Source: Paludibacteraceae bacterium
GTDB lineage: Bacteria > Bacteroidota > Bacteroidia > Bacteroidales > Paludibacteraceae
Direction: 5' to 3'
Assembly (NCBI GenBank): GCA_017394705.1
Contig: JAFPXH010000006.1
Location: 271,732 to 335,731 of the forward strand
DNA length: 64,000 nucleotides
Shown here in pieces: positions 1 through 8,723 of this stretch. How positions within the stretch are numbered: the stretch's first letter is position 1; each line of letters begins with the position of its first letter. The translations under genes were made by a program, and so were the position numbers. The notes below the pieces were generated by a model. The model did no database searches. It was not told where the DNA came from and saw only the letters and a program-made list of their open reading frames with translations.

Positions 1-1
1 T

Positions 2-460
2 GAGCAAGTACGTACGCGCAATGAAGAACTGACGCAGGCAAATACGGTGCTTACGGAAACTGTATCGCGTGCGGCAATGCTGGAGATGACCAGTTGCGCG
101 CTTACCACGCTGAACAAGAACGATCGAAAGACACGTATGACCAGCCAGATAAAGAAACTGCAGTTCGATTACACCATTGGTAAGAACATCACTTGCACTC
201 CCGGATTGAAGAATCTATATGCACGCATCATTACGCCGAATGGCGACTTGCTGGGCGAAGATGCCAATAAAATCTTCCCCTTTGAGAGCGGAGAGATTCC
301 TTTTACATTGGTGCAGGAGATTGAGTATAGCGGCGATGTATTCTCTGGCACTTGCTACTGGCCGGTAAACGAAGAAAGCATCTTCCATGGCTTCTATACC
401 ATTGATTTCTTCTGCGAAGGCAACCTTATCGGTTCCTTCCCCTTCCAACTGAAGAAATAA
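2..460 (+). CDS. Coiled-coil hypothetical protein, 5' end outside window
   Basis: The frame is open from base 2, so this is the C-terminal 152 residues of a longer protein whose start lies upstream. The first visible part is rich in Glu, Gln, Arg, Asn and Thr with heptad-like spacing, suggesting the end of a coiled coil. A compact predicted beta-rich domain of about 110 residues follows and ends in a Lys-Lys C terminus. No catalytic motif is visible. It resembles Bacteroidota proteins with a long coiled coil and a small C-terminal domain. Function is unknown. It converges with radA, with only 3 nt between the two stops. Confidence 0.6.
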   Translation, partial: EQVRTRNEELTQANTVLTETVSRAAMLEMTSCALTTLNKNDRKTRMTSQIKKLQFDYTIGKNITCTPGLKNLYARIITPNGDLLGEDANKIFPFESGEIPFTLVQEIEYSGDVFSGTCYWPVNEESIFHGFYTIDFFCEGNLIGSFPFQLKK

Positions 461-463
461 GAA

Positions 464-1819
464 CTACGCTTTGATAAGCAGACGGAATGCGTCTGTCACC
501 TTGCGAACAGGCACCACTTGAATAGAAGAACGAGTGGTGTCTATTTTTTGATCTGCAGGAATAATAATCCTCTTGAATCCCAGTTTCTGAGCTTCAGCTA
601 TTCGTTGCTCAATACGATTTACCGGTCGTATTTCTCCCGCCAGTCCCACTTCACCGCAGAGACATGTGGATGCGTCCAAAGGTATATCCATATTGCTGCT
701 TAACACTGCTGCCAGCACCGCCAAGTCAATTGCCGGATCTTGCACGCGCAGGCCGCCGGCTATATTGAGGAACACATCTTTCTGCAGCAGTTTGAATCCT
801 ACGCGTTTCTCCAATACGGCCAAAAGCATATTCAGTCGCCTGCCGTCGAAGCCGGTAGAGGAACGTTGCGGTGTACCGTATGCAGCGGTAGAAACAAGAG
901 CCTGCACTTCAATCAGAAATGGTCGAACTCCTTCTACGGCAGCGGCTATCGCTATGCCTGACAATCCTTCGCGCGCAGTCGACAAAAGCAATTCGGACGG
1001 GTTCGTTACTTCGCGCAACCCATTCTGACGCATCTCATAGATACCTATTTCGGAAGTTGAGCCAAATCGGTTCTTTTGCGCCCGCAGAATACGGTACATA
1101 TACTGCTGATCACCTTCAAACTGCAACACGGTATCAACGATGTGCTCCAGCACTTTCGGACCGGCAAGAGAACCTTCTTTATTAATATGCCCGATGATAA
1201 TAAACGGTATATTCCTGGTTTTGGCAAATTCCAATATACGCGCTGCGCACTCTCGCACTTGTGTCAGGCTGCCGATAGAAGCATCAACAGCCTCTGTTCC
1301 GATTGTCTGAATAGAATCGATAACAACAATCTCCGGCTCCAACTCCTTCACTTGGTCCAGTATGTGCTCCAAAGATGTCTCAGAAGAGATATACAAATTC
1401 TCTGCATTGCCGGCTAAACGCTCTGCACGCAGTTTCAGTTGCCGCGCAGATTCCTCACCGGAGGCATAAAACGTCTTCCGCTCTCCTTGCTGCATGAGAA
1501 CCTGAAGAACCAATGTCGATTTGCCTATTCCCGGTTCTCCACCCAAAAGCACCAAACTGCCCGGCACCAGACCTCCGCCTAACACGCGGTTGAACTCTCC
1601 GTTCCGCATGTCGAGGCGCATCTCCTCGGTGGCCTCCACATCCTGTAATCGCTGTGCGGAGGAACCTGTTTTCCGAATGCTCACAGATGAATGCGGACGG
1701 CTTTCTAAGACTTCCTCCTCATACGTTCCCCACTCTCCACAGACGGGACAGCGGCCGAGCATCTGCGGTGCTTTGGCACCACAGGAGGAACAGACATATT
1801 GGATAGTAGCTTTTGCCAT
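464..1819 (-). CDS. radA: DNA repair protein RadA/Sms
   Basis: A 451-residue RecA-like branch-migration ATPase acting in recombinational repair. The N terminus has a four-Cys zinc finger (C10, C13, C24, C27). A Walker A motif GGEPGIGKST lies at about 93-102, a Walker B EIVVIDS at about 163-169, and the RadA-specific KNRFG motif at about 249-253. The C-terminal third is the Lon-protease-like domain. Length is normal for the family. The start ATG overlaps the rnz stop by one base (TAATG), so the two are translationally coupled in the minus-strand cluster that starts at dnaN. Confidence 0.97.
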   Translation of the reverse strand: MAKATIQYVCSSCGAKAPQMLGRCPVCGEWGTYEEEVLESRPHSSVSIRKTGSSAQRLQDVEATEEMRLDMRNGEFNRVLGGGLVPGSLVLLGGEPGIGKSTLVLQVLMQQGERKTFYASGEESARQLKLRAERLAGNAENLYISSETSLEHILDQVKELEPEIVVIDSIQTIGTEAVDASIGSLTQVRECAARILEFAKTRNIPFIIIGHINKEGSLAGPKVLEHIVDTVLQFEGDQQYMYRILRAQKNRFGSTSEIGIYEMRQNGLREVTNPSELLLSTAREGLSGIAIAAAVEGVRPFLIEVQALVSTAAYGTPQRSSTGFDGRRLNMLLAVLEKRVGFKLLQKDVFLNIAGGLRVQDPAIDLAVLAAVLSSNMDIPLDASTCLCGEVGLAGEIRPVNRIEQRIAEAQKLGFKRIIIPADQKIDTTRSSIQVVPVRKVTDAFRLLIKA

Positions 1820-2628
1820 TAGAGTTCAAATATCAGGTTTTCCTCTGCGAGGCAGGTATTCTCAAAGATGGGTTTTGCCTCTTCAAGGAAGAGATGATGA
1901 TTCTCTTCTCTCGCCGTATAATGTCCGAGGATCAGTTTTCCCACTTTCGCCAATTGCGCTATTTTTGCAGCCTCTGCAGCTGTAGAATGCTTTACCTCTT
2001 TGCTCCGTTCAGCCATTGATTGCAGGAATGTGGACTCATGATAAAGAGTTTCTACACCTTCGATAATCGGCACTATTTTCTCCGAGTACATCGTATCCGA
2101 ACAATACGCATAGCGCTTGCGGGTCAGACGTTCGAATGAGCCATCATCGTTTTTATGACGTCGCGTCTCATTGAAAAGGAATCCGCAAGTAGGCACACCA
2201 TGTTTGAGCGGGATAGTCTCTACGCTGACCGTGCGGTCCTCATAAATCACCTCATGCTTACGCGGGTTAATTGGATGGAAGATGATATCGAACAAACGGT
2301 CACTACAATGATAATTCAGCAGAGGACTAAGAAGTTTTTCTAAGTCCGGATGCGCATAAATATGCATTGGCTGCGTTCGTTTAAGCATTGTCAACGTAGT
2401 CAAAAGGCCGATTAATCCGAAACAATGGTCGCCATGTAAATGTGAGATAAAGATATTATAGAGCCGAGATGTATGAATCCCCAACTTCTGCATCGTCAAC
2501 TGTACACCCTCTCCGCAGTCCACCAGAAACGATTTATCCCCCAACTCCACTAACTGCCCGGAAGGGGACGTAGTGCGGGTCGGTTTAGCACTTCCACAAC
2601 CTAATATCGTAAGCTTAGCGTTTGACAT
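1819..2628 (-). CDS. rnz: Ribonuclease Z (tRNA 3' endonuclease)
   Basis: A 269-residue metallo-beta-lactamase-fold nuclease that trims tRNA 3' trailers. The zinc-binding motif HLHGDH is at 63-68, with further His and Asp ligands in a YCSDT stretch and in LILGHYTAR near the C terminus. It suits this genome, where most tRNAs do not encode CCA. The start codon lies inside a heptamer repeat array, so the first codons are repeat-derived. The stop overlaps the radA start. DUF4954 ends 10 nt upstream, consistent with one operon. Confidence 0.95.
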   Translation of the reverse strand: MSNAKLTILGCGSAKPTRTTSPSGQLVELGDKSFLVDCGEGVQLTMQKLGIHTSRLYNIFISHLHGDHCFGLIGLLTTLTMLKRTQPMHIYAHPDLEKLLSPLLNYHCSDRLFDIIFHPINPRKHEVIYEDRTVSVETIPLKHGVPTCGFLFNETRRHKNDDGSFERLTRKRYAYCSDTMYSEKIVPIIEGVETLYHESTFLQSMAERSKEVKHSTAAEAAKIAQLAKVGKLILGHYTAREENHHLFLEEAKPIFENTCLAEENLIFEL

Positions 2629-2647
2629 TTGTCATTTGTTATTTGAC
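2620..2647. repeat. Heptanucleotide tandem array overlapping rnz start
   Basis: Four degenerate 7-nt units (GTTTGAC, ATTTGTC, ATTTGTT, ATTTGAC) fill the DUF4954-rnz junction. On the minus strand the rnz ATG sits inside the array. It belongs to the dispersed heptamer family described in the findings. Confidence 0.8.
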
Positions 2648-4621
2648 CTGTGCCAATTTAGTTAGCATTTTCTCACCTAGAGCAGACTTGCGTTCAATAT
2701 GCTCAAGCACTGCTTTGACAAAAGAGTTGGACTCAAACGAACCACGCACTTCTTCAAAGTCTGCCTCTGCCTGCTCGCGGTCTCCATCCACGCCAAACCC
2801 GGTTTGGCTATTAAGATCGAATTCCTTGCGAGCATCATCGTACACCATCTTATCAAGCGAAACCACGGCCTCTTTCCATTGGCGGATCGTTTGGTATATT
2901 TGTTCCAGCGTCACTTGTTCTACACTGCAACCCCATACTTGCTCCAATTTATCCAACGCCCAAGTCCATTCGTAGGAGTAATAGTGTGCATGCATCTGCT
3001 CGAAACGTGTTTGGATATCCGCCAGACTCAACACTCCCTGCTCTACCGCGTCGAGCAGTTTGGTCACTTCGTCTTTAGGAGCTATCAACCCTGCCAAATC
3101 TACCCAATCTCCCAAACCTATTGCACTATCCGGACGCAAGGCAGCACGCACATCGGCCATCGTATGCAGTTCCTTTTCCTCCAAACGGCTGATGAGACTA
3201 TTACCCAAGAATTTCTGAATACCGATAGTATATAGTTCACGGCCATGACGAAGGGAAGAATTGCGGATCTTGCAGTTCTTATATCCATAGACCTCCGTGT
3301 TCTCTCCGCTCAGAGCCTGCAGTTCATTAAGTACTTCGCGTCCGCGCCACATCTTCTGCACCGTGTACGGACTAAGCAGGTTGAAGTTGATCAGGTCCAG
3401 TTTATGCGGGTCCTTGCGATTATCACGTTTGGGCCATTTCTGCGCGTCACGGATTGTACCCACCGTACGCAAGTTGGCGCCCGGAACAAGATAACTCTCC
3501 GAATTATTCTCTATCAAATAAGAGAAAGGCAGTTCAGATGTATCGGCATGATGGGTATGACGTCCCATAACGAGCGAGAAAGCTCCTATCTTCGATGGCC
3601 AGAGCAGATAACTATCGCTCGTCGTTTTAGCGCCACGCTCGGCTATACCCTGATGGATAGGACCGAGTTTATACATGTGATTCGACTGGTTAGATCCCGA
3701 CCCGGCATTAAGGAACGAGAACATACCTGCTATGAGCAATGTTGATTTATGATGGGTAACGGTATAAGGACCTGCAAAGATAGCACATGCCTCGCCGTGC
3801 ATTCCCTGACAGTTACTGAAGAAGAGACTCTCGCAAGCCGAATAATGCTTATCGAACTCACATCCTTGCCCCACGAAACACTTGTCCACCAAGGTTGAGT
3901 CGCCAATCTCTACACCCGAAGCGAGAATGAAGTCCACGCACTTGACACCACTTCCCAAACGCACAGGTGCTGCTTGATTGGAGTTGATAGTACCGTTTTT
4001 CAGGCGACTCACGCCATTCAGTTCGGCATAATCACCGATGCGCACATTCTTTATAGAACCGCAGTTGAGAATACGCACGTGGTCACCAATGTACCCCACC
4101 TCTGAAGCCTGCTCCTCAGCATACGCATCAATCTGTCGCTCCAACTCGTGAATCATCTTCGGCCGATGGCGATAGAGCGTCAGTATATACGCTAAACTGG
4201 CAGACAATTCATTAAAGATAGGGATTTCCCGTCCGCCACCCTCGTTCATCACCGGCACGCGCACACCGTTTCCAAAAGCAGTACGACCATCCACAAGGAT
4301 AGCGTTCACATTCTCGATGCATGTATTGGCGCCCACGTGATAATTGGCGATGTAGTTATGGATATTATAGAGATGCGCATCGTCGCCAATCTCGCAGTTA
4401 TGCAAGGTCACGTTGTATATTCCCGAATGAACCTGGAGTCCTCCGGGTAACTCAATCTCGCGCCGAAAAGCGCCCAGACGGTTGTGCCCTGAAAAGTGCG
4501 CCTCTCGTACATAGCGAGGTTCAAACGCGTCCGCTACTTCCACATCGGCCCAGTTTTTGGCTGTGCAGCCCTGTGCCTCAAGGGCGGCAATCTCTGCCGC
4601 CGTCAGTTTTCGATAAGCCAT
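2639..4621 (-). CDS. DUF4954 family protein (left-handed beta-helix)
   Basis: A 660-residue protein matching the Bacteroidota/spirochaete DUF4954 family. The central part (about 60-300) carries irregular hexapeptide-like repeats, such as IGDDAHLYNI and VRIGDYAEL, typical of the left-handed beta-helix found in acyl- and nucleotidyltransferases. The C-terminal about 200 residues look alpha-helical and charged. No nucleotidyltransferase signature is visible, so a sugar-nucleotide role would be a guess. It lies between dnaN (12 nt away) and rnz (10 nt) in one transcription unit, which implies co-expression but not a shared pathway. Confidence 0.85.
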   Translation of the reverse strand: MAYRKLTAAEIAALEAQGCTAKNWADVEVADAFEPRYVREAHFSGHNRLGAFRREIELPGGLQVHSGIYNVTLHNCEIGDDAHLYNIHNYIANYHVGANTCIENVNAILVDGRTAFGNGVRVPVMNEGGGREIPIFNELSASLAYILTLYRHRPKMIHELERQIDAYAEEQASEVGYIGDHVRILNCGSIKNVRIGDYAELNGVSRLKNGTINSNQAAPVRLGSGVKCVDFILASGVEIGDSTLVDKCFVGQGCEFDKHYSACESLFFSNCQGMHGEACAIFAGPYTVTHHKSTLLIAGMFSFLNAGSGSNQSNHMYKLGPIHQGIAERGAKTTSDSYLLWPSKIGAFSLVMGRHTHHADTSELPFSYLIENNSESYLVPGANLRTVGTIRDAQKWPKRDNRKDPHKLDLINFNLLSPYTVQKMWRGREVLNELQALSGENTEVYGYKNCKIRNSSLRHGRELYTIGIQKFLGNSLISRLEEKELHTMADVRAALRPDSAIGLGDWVDLAGLIAPKDEVTKLLDAVEQGVLSLADIQTRFEQMHAHYYSYEWTWALDKLEQVWGCSVEQVTLEQIYQTIRQWKEAVVSLDKMVYDDARKEFDLNSQTGFGVDGDREQAEADFEEVRGSFESNSFVKAVLEHIERKSALGEKMLTKLAQVK

Positions 4622-4633
4622 ACTACTCGGCTA

Positions 4634-5758
4634 TTAGTCATTCAAAAGCATCGGCATGAGGAGCATCAGAACATCCTCATTCTCTTCGTTCTCTGCCGGC
4701 AAGATCAAACCTGCGCGAGCCGGGTCAGCCAACTTCAACTGTACGTCAGCCGAAACGATGGAAGAGAGCAAGTCAATCAGGAACGGAGCCTTGAAACCGA
4801 TTGCCATCGGCGAGCCCTGATAATCGCAAGCGATTACCTCTTCTGCGCTTGTAGAGAAATCGATGTCTTGAGCCGAGATCTTGATGTTGTTTTCACTGAG
4901 AGCAAGTCGGAGTAATGCTGTTCCGTTGTTAGCGAAAACCGCCACGCGCTTGCAGGCATTGATGAAGGTTTGACGGTCCACCGTTACGATATTCTGGTTG
5001 CCCTGCGGGATAACTGCGTTGTAATTCGGGAAACGGCCCTCTATCTGCCGGCAAACGATAATCGTACTGCCGAACTCAAAGCGCGCATTCTTGGCACCGA
5101 AAATAACCTTTACTTCGCTCTCTTCTTTCGCCAATAGATTCTTCAGGAGACCGGCCGGTTTCTTCGGCAGAATGAAACTAGCCACCACACCGGGTTTAAC
5201 GCCATCGTTGGTATAACGAACCAAACGATGAGCATCGGTAGCTACCATCGTCACTTTGTCTTCAGCAATATCGAAGAAAATACCATTCATCACCGGACGA
5301 AGGTCATCGTCTGCAGTACAGAAGATTGTTTTCTCAATTGCGCTCTGGAGTACGTTGGCAGGAAGAGTCAATGCTTTGGCATCCGCCTCAGATGCCGGCA
5401 TTTCGGGATACTCGTTACCGTTAACGCCTACGAACGAATACGTACCATTCTGGCTCACCATACTAACTGCGAAATTATTCTCGTCAATGGTAAAAGCCAG
5501 CGGTTGCTCGCTGAACTCTTTAAGTGTCTCCAGCAATAACTTGGCAGCGGAAGCTACTTTTCCGCTACCCTCGACGCCATCAACCTCCACAGAGGTGCGA
5601 ATAGTTGTCTCACCATCCGAAGCCGTCAACTTCAGTTCGTTGCCCGAGAGGTCAAACAGCACGTCATCCAAGATAGGAAGGGCGTTCTTGTTGTTAATCA
5701 CGCGGCTTACAGCCTGTAATTGGGAAAAGAGTTTAGAACTCGAAACATTGAATTTCAT
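4634..5758 (-). CDS. dnaN: DNA polymerase III beta sliding clamp
   Basis: A 374-residue sliding clamp that tethers the replicative polymerase. The N terminus (MKFNVSSSKLFSQLQAVSRV) and three repeated clamp folds are typical, as is the C-terminal MLMPM segment near the partner-binding pocket. It is the first gene of the dnaN-DUF4954-rnz-radA cluster and is transcribed from a divergent promoter shared with murI. dnaA and recF are not adjacent, so this is not an obvious origin region. Confidence 0.97.
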   Translation of the reverse strand: MKFNVSSSKLFSQLQAVSRVINNKNALPILDDVLFDLSGNELKLTASDGETTIRTSVEVDGVEGSGKVASAAKLLLETLKEFSEQPLAFTIDENNFAVSMVSQNGTYSFVGVNGNEYPEMPASEADAKALTLPANVLQSAIEKTIFCTADDDLRPVMNGIFFDIAEDKVTMVATDAHRLVRYTNDGVKPGVVASFILPKKPAGLLKNLLAKEESEVKVIFGAKNARFEFGSTIIVCRQIEGRFPNYNAVIPQGNQNIVTVDRQTFINACKRVAVFANNGTALLRLALSENNIKISAQDIDFSTSAEEVIACDYQGSPMAIGFKAPFLIDLLSSIVSADVQLKLADPARAGLILPAENEENEDVLMLLMPMLLND

Positions 5759-5815
5759 ATACGTATATTTTAAATGATTTTTTTACAATTCTATTGTAAT
5801 CATACAATTTAGCGT

Positions 5816-5865
5816 GCAAAGATACACTTTTTTTTGCATACATGCAAATTTTTTTGTAATTTTGC
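5816..5865. promoter_or_regulatory. Overlapping divergent promoters for dnaN and murI
   Basis: The minus promoter has -7 TATCTTTGC (complement of 5816-5824) and the plus promoter has -7 TAATTTTGC (5857-5865). Both -33 TTTG boxes are supplied by one palindrome, TTTGCATACATGCAAA (5833-5848), each arm exactly 20 nt from its -7 TA. The layout implies that RNA polymerase at one promoter competes with the other. Confidence 0.8.
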
Positions 5866-5910
5866 GGCGTAAATCATAAATTTGCAGTTACAAATCTATC
5901 ATGTCATGCC

Positions 5911-6789
5911 ATGCGCATAGGTGTTTTTGACAGTGGATACGGCGGATTGACGATTCTCAATGCGATCCGCAAAGAGTTGCCTCAGTACGATTATCTGTAC
6001 TTAGGGGACAATGCGCGCGCACCCTATGGCACGCACTCTTTTGATGTCATTTATCGCTACACTTTGCAAGCGGTCAAATACCTCATCGAGCAGGATTGCA
6101 CACTCGTCATTTTGGCCTGTAATACCGCATCGGCGAAAGCCCTGCGGACCATCCAACAGAATGATATTCCTCCCTTAAGGGAGGGCTTGGGTAGGACGGT
6201 GAATGTCTTAGGCGTCATTCGTCCGACCGTGGAAGCCGTTCCCGGCATTACCAAAACCGGACATGTCGGTATTCTGGCTACACCTGCTACCGTTTCTTCC
6301 GAATCCTATGTCCTCGAATTGGAGAAAATAGCCCCCGAACTAACGATTGTGCAGCACGCTTGTCCGCTATGGGTGCCGCTTATTGAAGCCGGCGAACATA
6401 ATGAACCAGGCGCCAAATATTTCATCGGCAAATACCTGCGTGAGATTCTTGCCAAAGACCCGCAGATTGACACCCTCGTTCTGGGTTGCACCCACTATCC
6501 GCTGATGAAAGAGCGAATCGATAACTGGCTCGAATTCCGCCATGAATTGGATGAATCGGAATTCCCGCAACCGACGGACTCACCAAAGGTGACTACTATT
6601 GCGCAGGGCGAATTGGAGGCGAAGAGTTTGGCGGATTATCTGTCTCGTCATCCCGAGTATCGCGAGCAACTCTCCACCGGTGGTAGCTGCACCTATCTGA
6701 CCACAGAAAATGCGGAGCGCTTCTCGCAGTCCGCATCGATATTCTTGGATTCGCCCATACATGCAAAGCATGTAGGGCTTTCGGATTAG
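5911..6789 (+). CDS. murI: Glutamate racemase
   Basis: A 292-residue cytoplasmic enzyme making D-glutamate for peptidoglycan. The N-terminal FDSGYGGLT contains the conserved Asp-Ser. The two catalytic cysteines are C70 in LACNTAS and C193 in LGCTHYP. Between residues about 87 and 97 a Pro-Pro-Leu-Arg-Glu-Gly-Leu-Gly stretch is encoded by a palindrome inserted in frame, in the loop after the first active-site segment. Racemases usually have a shorter link there. The 3' end runs into an octamer/heptamer array shared with the sufB stop. Confidence 0.96.
   Translation: MRIGVFDSGYGGLTILNAIRKELPQYDYLYLGDNARAPYGTHSFDVIYRYTLQAVKYLIEQDCTLVILACNTASAKALRTIQQNDIPPLREGLGRTVNVLGVIRPTVEAVPGITKTGHVGILATPATVSSESYVLELEKIAPELTIVQHACPLWVPLIEAGEHNEPGAKYFIGKYLREILAKDPQIDTLVLGCTHYPLMKERIDNWLEFRHELDESEFPQPTDSPKVTTIAQGELEAKSLADYLSRHPEYREQLSTGGSCTYLTTENAERFSQSASIFLDSPIHAKHVGLSD
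6169..6184. repeat. Short palindrome inside murI
   Basis: A perfect 16-nt palindrome, CCTCCCTTAAGGGAGG, followed by a G-rich tail, is translated within murI as IPPLREGLG. Similar purine/pyrimidine-skewed palindromes occur in the RluD-like gene, the SGNH esterase signal peptide, the MBL hydrolase and before the last lipoprotein. Confidence 0.75.
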
Positions 6790-6829
6790 TGGGTTAGAGG
6801 ATTAGAGGGTTAGAGGTTAGCTATTAGCC
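6784..6829. repeat. Tandem array (8/7-nt units) between murI and sufB
   Basis: Units GGGTTAGA, GGATTAGA, GGGTTAGA, GGTTAGCT and ATTAGCC fill the convergent murI/sufB junction and supply both stop codons (TAG for murI, TAA for sufB). No hairpin terminator is visible here. Confidence 0.75.
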
Positions 6830-8263
6830 TATAGAACCCTCCAAGGACACCTGTAACAGTTTTTGTGCTTCGACGGCAAACTCCATCGGCAGTTTGTCCA
6901 TCACCTCTTTGGCATAGCCGTTAACGATAAGACCAACGGCATCTTCGGCGCCTATCCCTCGTTGGCGACAGTAGAAGAGTTGGTCTTCGTTAATTTTGGA
7001 GGTTGTGGCTTCGTGTTCAACGGTTGCCGTAGGATTAGAGATAATCATATCCGGGAAAGTATGCGCGCCACACTGATCGCCCAATAACAGACTATCGCAT
7101 TGGCTGTAGTTGCGTGCATTCTCGGCATGAATACCCATTTTGACCAGTCCGCGGTAGGCATTCTGACTATGGCCGGCAGATATACCTTTGGAAATAATGC
7201 GTGAGCGCGTGTTGCGTCCGATATGAATCATCTTCGTTCCGGTATCCGCCTGCTGGTAGTTGTTCGTTACGGCTACGGAGTAGAACTCCGCGGAAGAGTT
7301 GTCCCCTTTCAAGATACAAGACGGATATTTCCATGTGATAGCCGAACCGGTCTCTACTTGCGTCCAAGAGAGTCGTGCGTTCTCATGCGTGATACCTCGT
7401 TTGGTAACGAAATTATAGATACCGCCCTTGCCATTCTTATCGCCCGGATACCAGTTTTGGACGGTGGAGTACTTGACTTCCGCATCCTTGTGCACGATAA
7501 TCTCCACTATGGCTGCGTGCAGTTGATTCTCATCGCGCATCGGTGCGGTGCATCCTTCCAAATAAGACAGATATGCCCCTTCATCGGCGATGAGAAGCGT
7601 TCGCTCAAACTGACCCGTTTTACCGGCATTAATGCGGAAATAGGTACTCAATTCCATCGGGCAACGTACTCCTTTGGGCACATAGACAAACGAGCCATCA
7701 GAGAAAACAGCAGAGTTAAGCGCCGCATAGAAATTATCGGTAGGCGGAACGACTGAACCGAGGTATTTTTTCACCAATTCCGGATGTTCACGCACCGCTT
7801 CAGAGATGGAACAGAAGATGATACCTTTCTCGGCGAGCGTTTCACGGAACGTGGTTTTGACAGAAACGGAATCCATGACTGCATCGACTGCCATGTTTCC
7901 CGCCAAGGCTGCGCGCTCTTCCAAAGGAATACCGAGCTTGTCGAAAGTCTTCATGATCTCTTCGTCAATCTCGTTTTTCTGTCCTTGCTCTTTGCTCTTT
8001 GTCTTCGGAGCTGCAAAATACGAAATGGCTTGGAAGTCGATTTCGGGAATATCAAGATGCGCCCATGTCGGAACAGGCATCGACTGCCATTTTCGGAATG
8101 CTTTGAGACGAAACTCCAAGAGCCACTCCGGTTCTCCTTTTTTCGCAGAGATAAGGCGAACGATGTCTTCGTTCAGTCCAGCCGGTACAATATCGGTCTC
8201 CACATCGGTGGTAAAACCGTATTTGTACTCTTGCGAAGTAATATCTTGGATGATGTTATCCAA
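6824..8263 (-). CDS. sufB: Fe-S cluster assembly scaffold SufB
   Basis: A SufB scaffold of about 479 residues from a TTG start at 8263. The family N-terminal hallmark YKYGF and the block [20 protein letters not shown] follow within 50 residues, and the C-terminal beta-helix core is complete. The open frame continues upstream to 8386, but that part translates a tRNA-Cys gene and its terminator, so it is not real. No ATG lies between the tRNA terminator and the conserved domain, so TTG is the best start and is inferred. sufC and sufD are not adjacent, which is unusual; they must lie elsewhere. Confidence 0.93.
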   Translation of the reverse strand: MDNIIQDITSQEYKYGFTTDVETDIVPAGLNEDIVRLISAKKGEPEWLLEFRLKAFRKWQSMPVPTWAHLDIPEIDFQAISYFAAPKTKSKEQGQKNEIDEEIMKTFDKLGIPLEERAALAGNMAVDAVMDSVSVKTTFRETLAEKGIIFCSISEAVREHPELVKKYLGSVVPPTDNFYAALNSAVFSDGSFVYVPKGVRCPMELSTYFRINAGKTGQFERTLLIADEGAYLSYLEGCTAPMRDENQLHAAIVEIIVHKDAEVKYSTVQNWYPGDKNGKGGIYNFVTKRGITHENARLSWTQVETGSAITWKYPSCILKGDNSSAEFYSVAVTNNYQQADTGTKMIHIGRNTRSRIISKGISAGHSQNAYRGLVKMGIHAENARNYSQCDSLLLGDQCGAHTFPDMIISNPTATVEHEATTSKINEDQLFYCRQRGIGAEDAVGLIVNGYAKEVMDKLPMEFAVEAQKLLQVSLEGSIG

Positions 8264-8290
8264 TGTATTATTTAATGTTTGGTGTTTTAT

Positions 8291-8320
8291 AAAAAACAAA
8301 GCCGCCAAAATGTTGGCGGC
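8291..8320 (-). terminator. Rho-independent terminator after tRNA-Cys
   Basis: An 8-bp stem (GCCGCCAA/TTGGCGGC) with a 4-nt loop is followed by a T-rich tract on the minus strand. It lies between tRNA-Cys and the sufB start, only about 28 nt before the sufB TTG. Confidence 0.85.
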
Positions 8321-8324
8321 TTGG

Positions 8325-8396
8325 AGGCCGGTAGCGGAGTCAAACCGCTCTAAACGGTTTTGCAGACCGCTGACTAAGTCGCTCATCCAACCGGCC
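8325..8396 (-). tRNA. tRNA-Cys (GCA)
   Basis: The minus strand folds as a tRNA: acceptor GGCCGGT/ACCGGCC, anticodon loop CTGCAAA giving GCA, T arm AGCGG/CCGCT, and discriminator U73, the main tRNA-Cys identity base. CCA is encoded next (8322-8324), unlike the other tRNAs here. It is hidden under the false 5' extension of the sufB frame. Confidence 0.95.
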
Positions 8397-8436
8397 GGAT
8401 CGCGTTAGCGCGATGCTTTCTTTTTCAAAAGCGGGT

Positions 8437-8469
8437 GCAAAAGTACTGCTTTTTTTTGAAATACACAAA
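8437..8469 (-). promoter_or_regulatory. Promoter of tRNA-Cys (and probably sufB)
   Basis: On the minus strand the -33 TTTGTG and -7 TACTTTTGC are 20 nt apart. The spacer ends in AAAAAAAAGCAG, the extended version shared with several stable RNA genes. No other good promoter lies between tRNA-Cys and sufB. Confidence 0.8.
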
Positions 8470-8484
8470 TTTTCAGTCATTTTT

Positions 8485-8517
8485 TTTGCAAATATGATAA
8501 AAAAAGAGTAACTTTGC
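8485..8517 (+). promoter_or_regulatory. Promoter of the MTAN-like/rlmI/exonuclease operon
   Basis: A -33 TTTGCA (8485-8490) and -7 TAACTTTGC (8509-8517), spaced 20 nt. It is back to back with the tRNA-Cys promoter and gives a leader of about 200 nt before the first gene. Confidence 0.8.
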
Positions 8518-8723
8518 ACACAAAATTAACTTCAAGCCCATCTATCGTATGTCATATAGCATAGGAGAGATAACGGTACGGATGGTGACAGAGGAAGCGT
8601 AAAATCTTAATAATCGTGTATATTTTGAGTGCCTTAAGAGTGCCTTAAAACCAGCTAATTACTCCGATAAGAGTCCGTTCAGTCTCGTAAAAAGCAAATC
8701 TTAAAAATAGTAAACTTTTTGGT
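8518..8723 (+). other. Long untranslated leader with 11-nt periodic repeat
   Basis: About 200 nt without a gene. It holds two direct GAGTGCCTTAA units (8627-8648) that run into degenerate 11-nt units to 8680. The last 28 nt (8653-8680) are the inverted copy of a sequence at 20676-20703. I did not recognise a known riboswitch fold. Confidence 0.6.

Noticed and set aside
4634-5910. Chromosome origin next to dnaN
   Set aside because: No dnaA, recF or gyrB nearby and no cluster of DnaA boxes; dnaN is in a repair/tRNA-processing cluster.
8264-8386. N-terminal extension of SufB
   Set aside because: It translates tRNA-Cys and its terminator; conserved SufB sequence begins after 8263.
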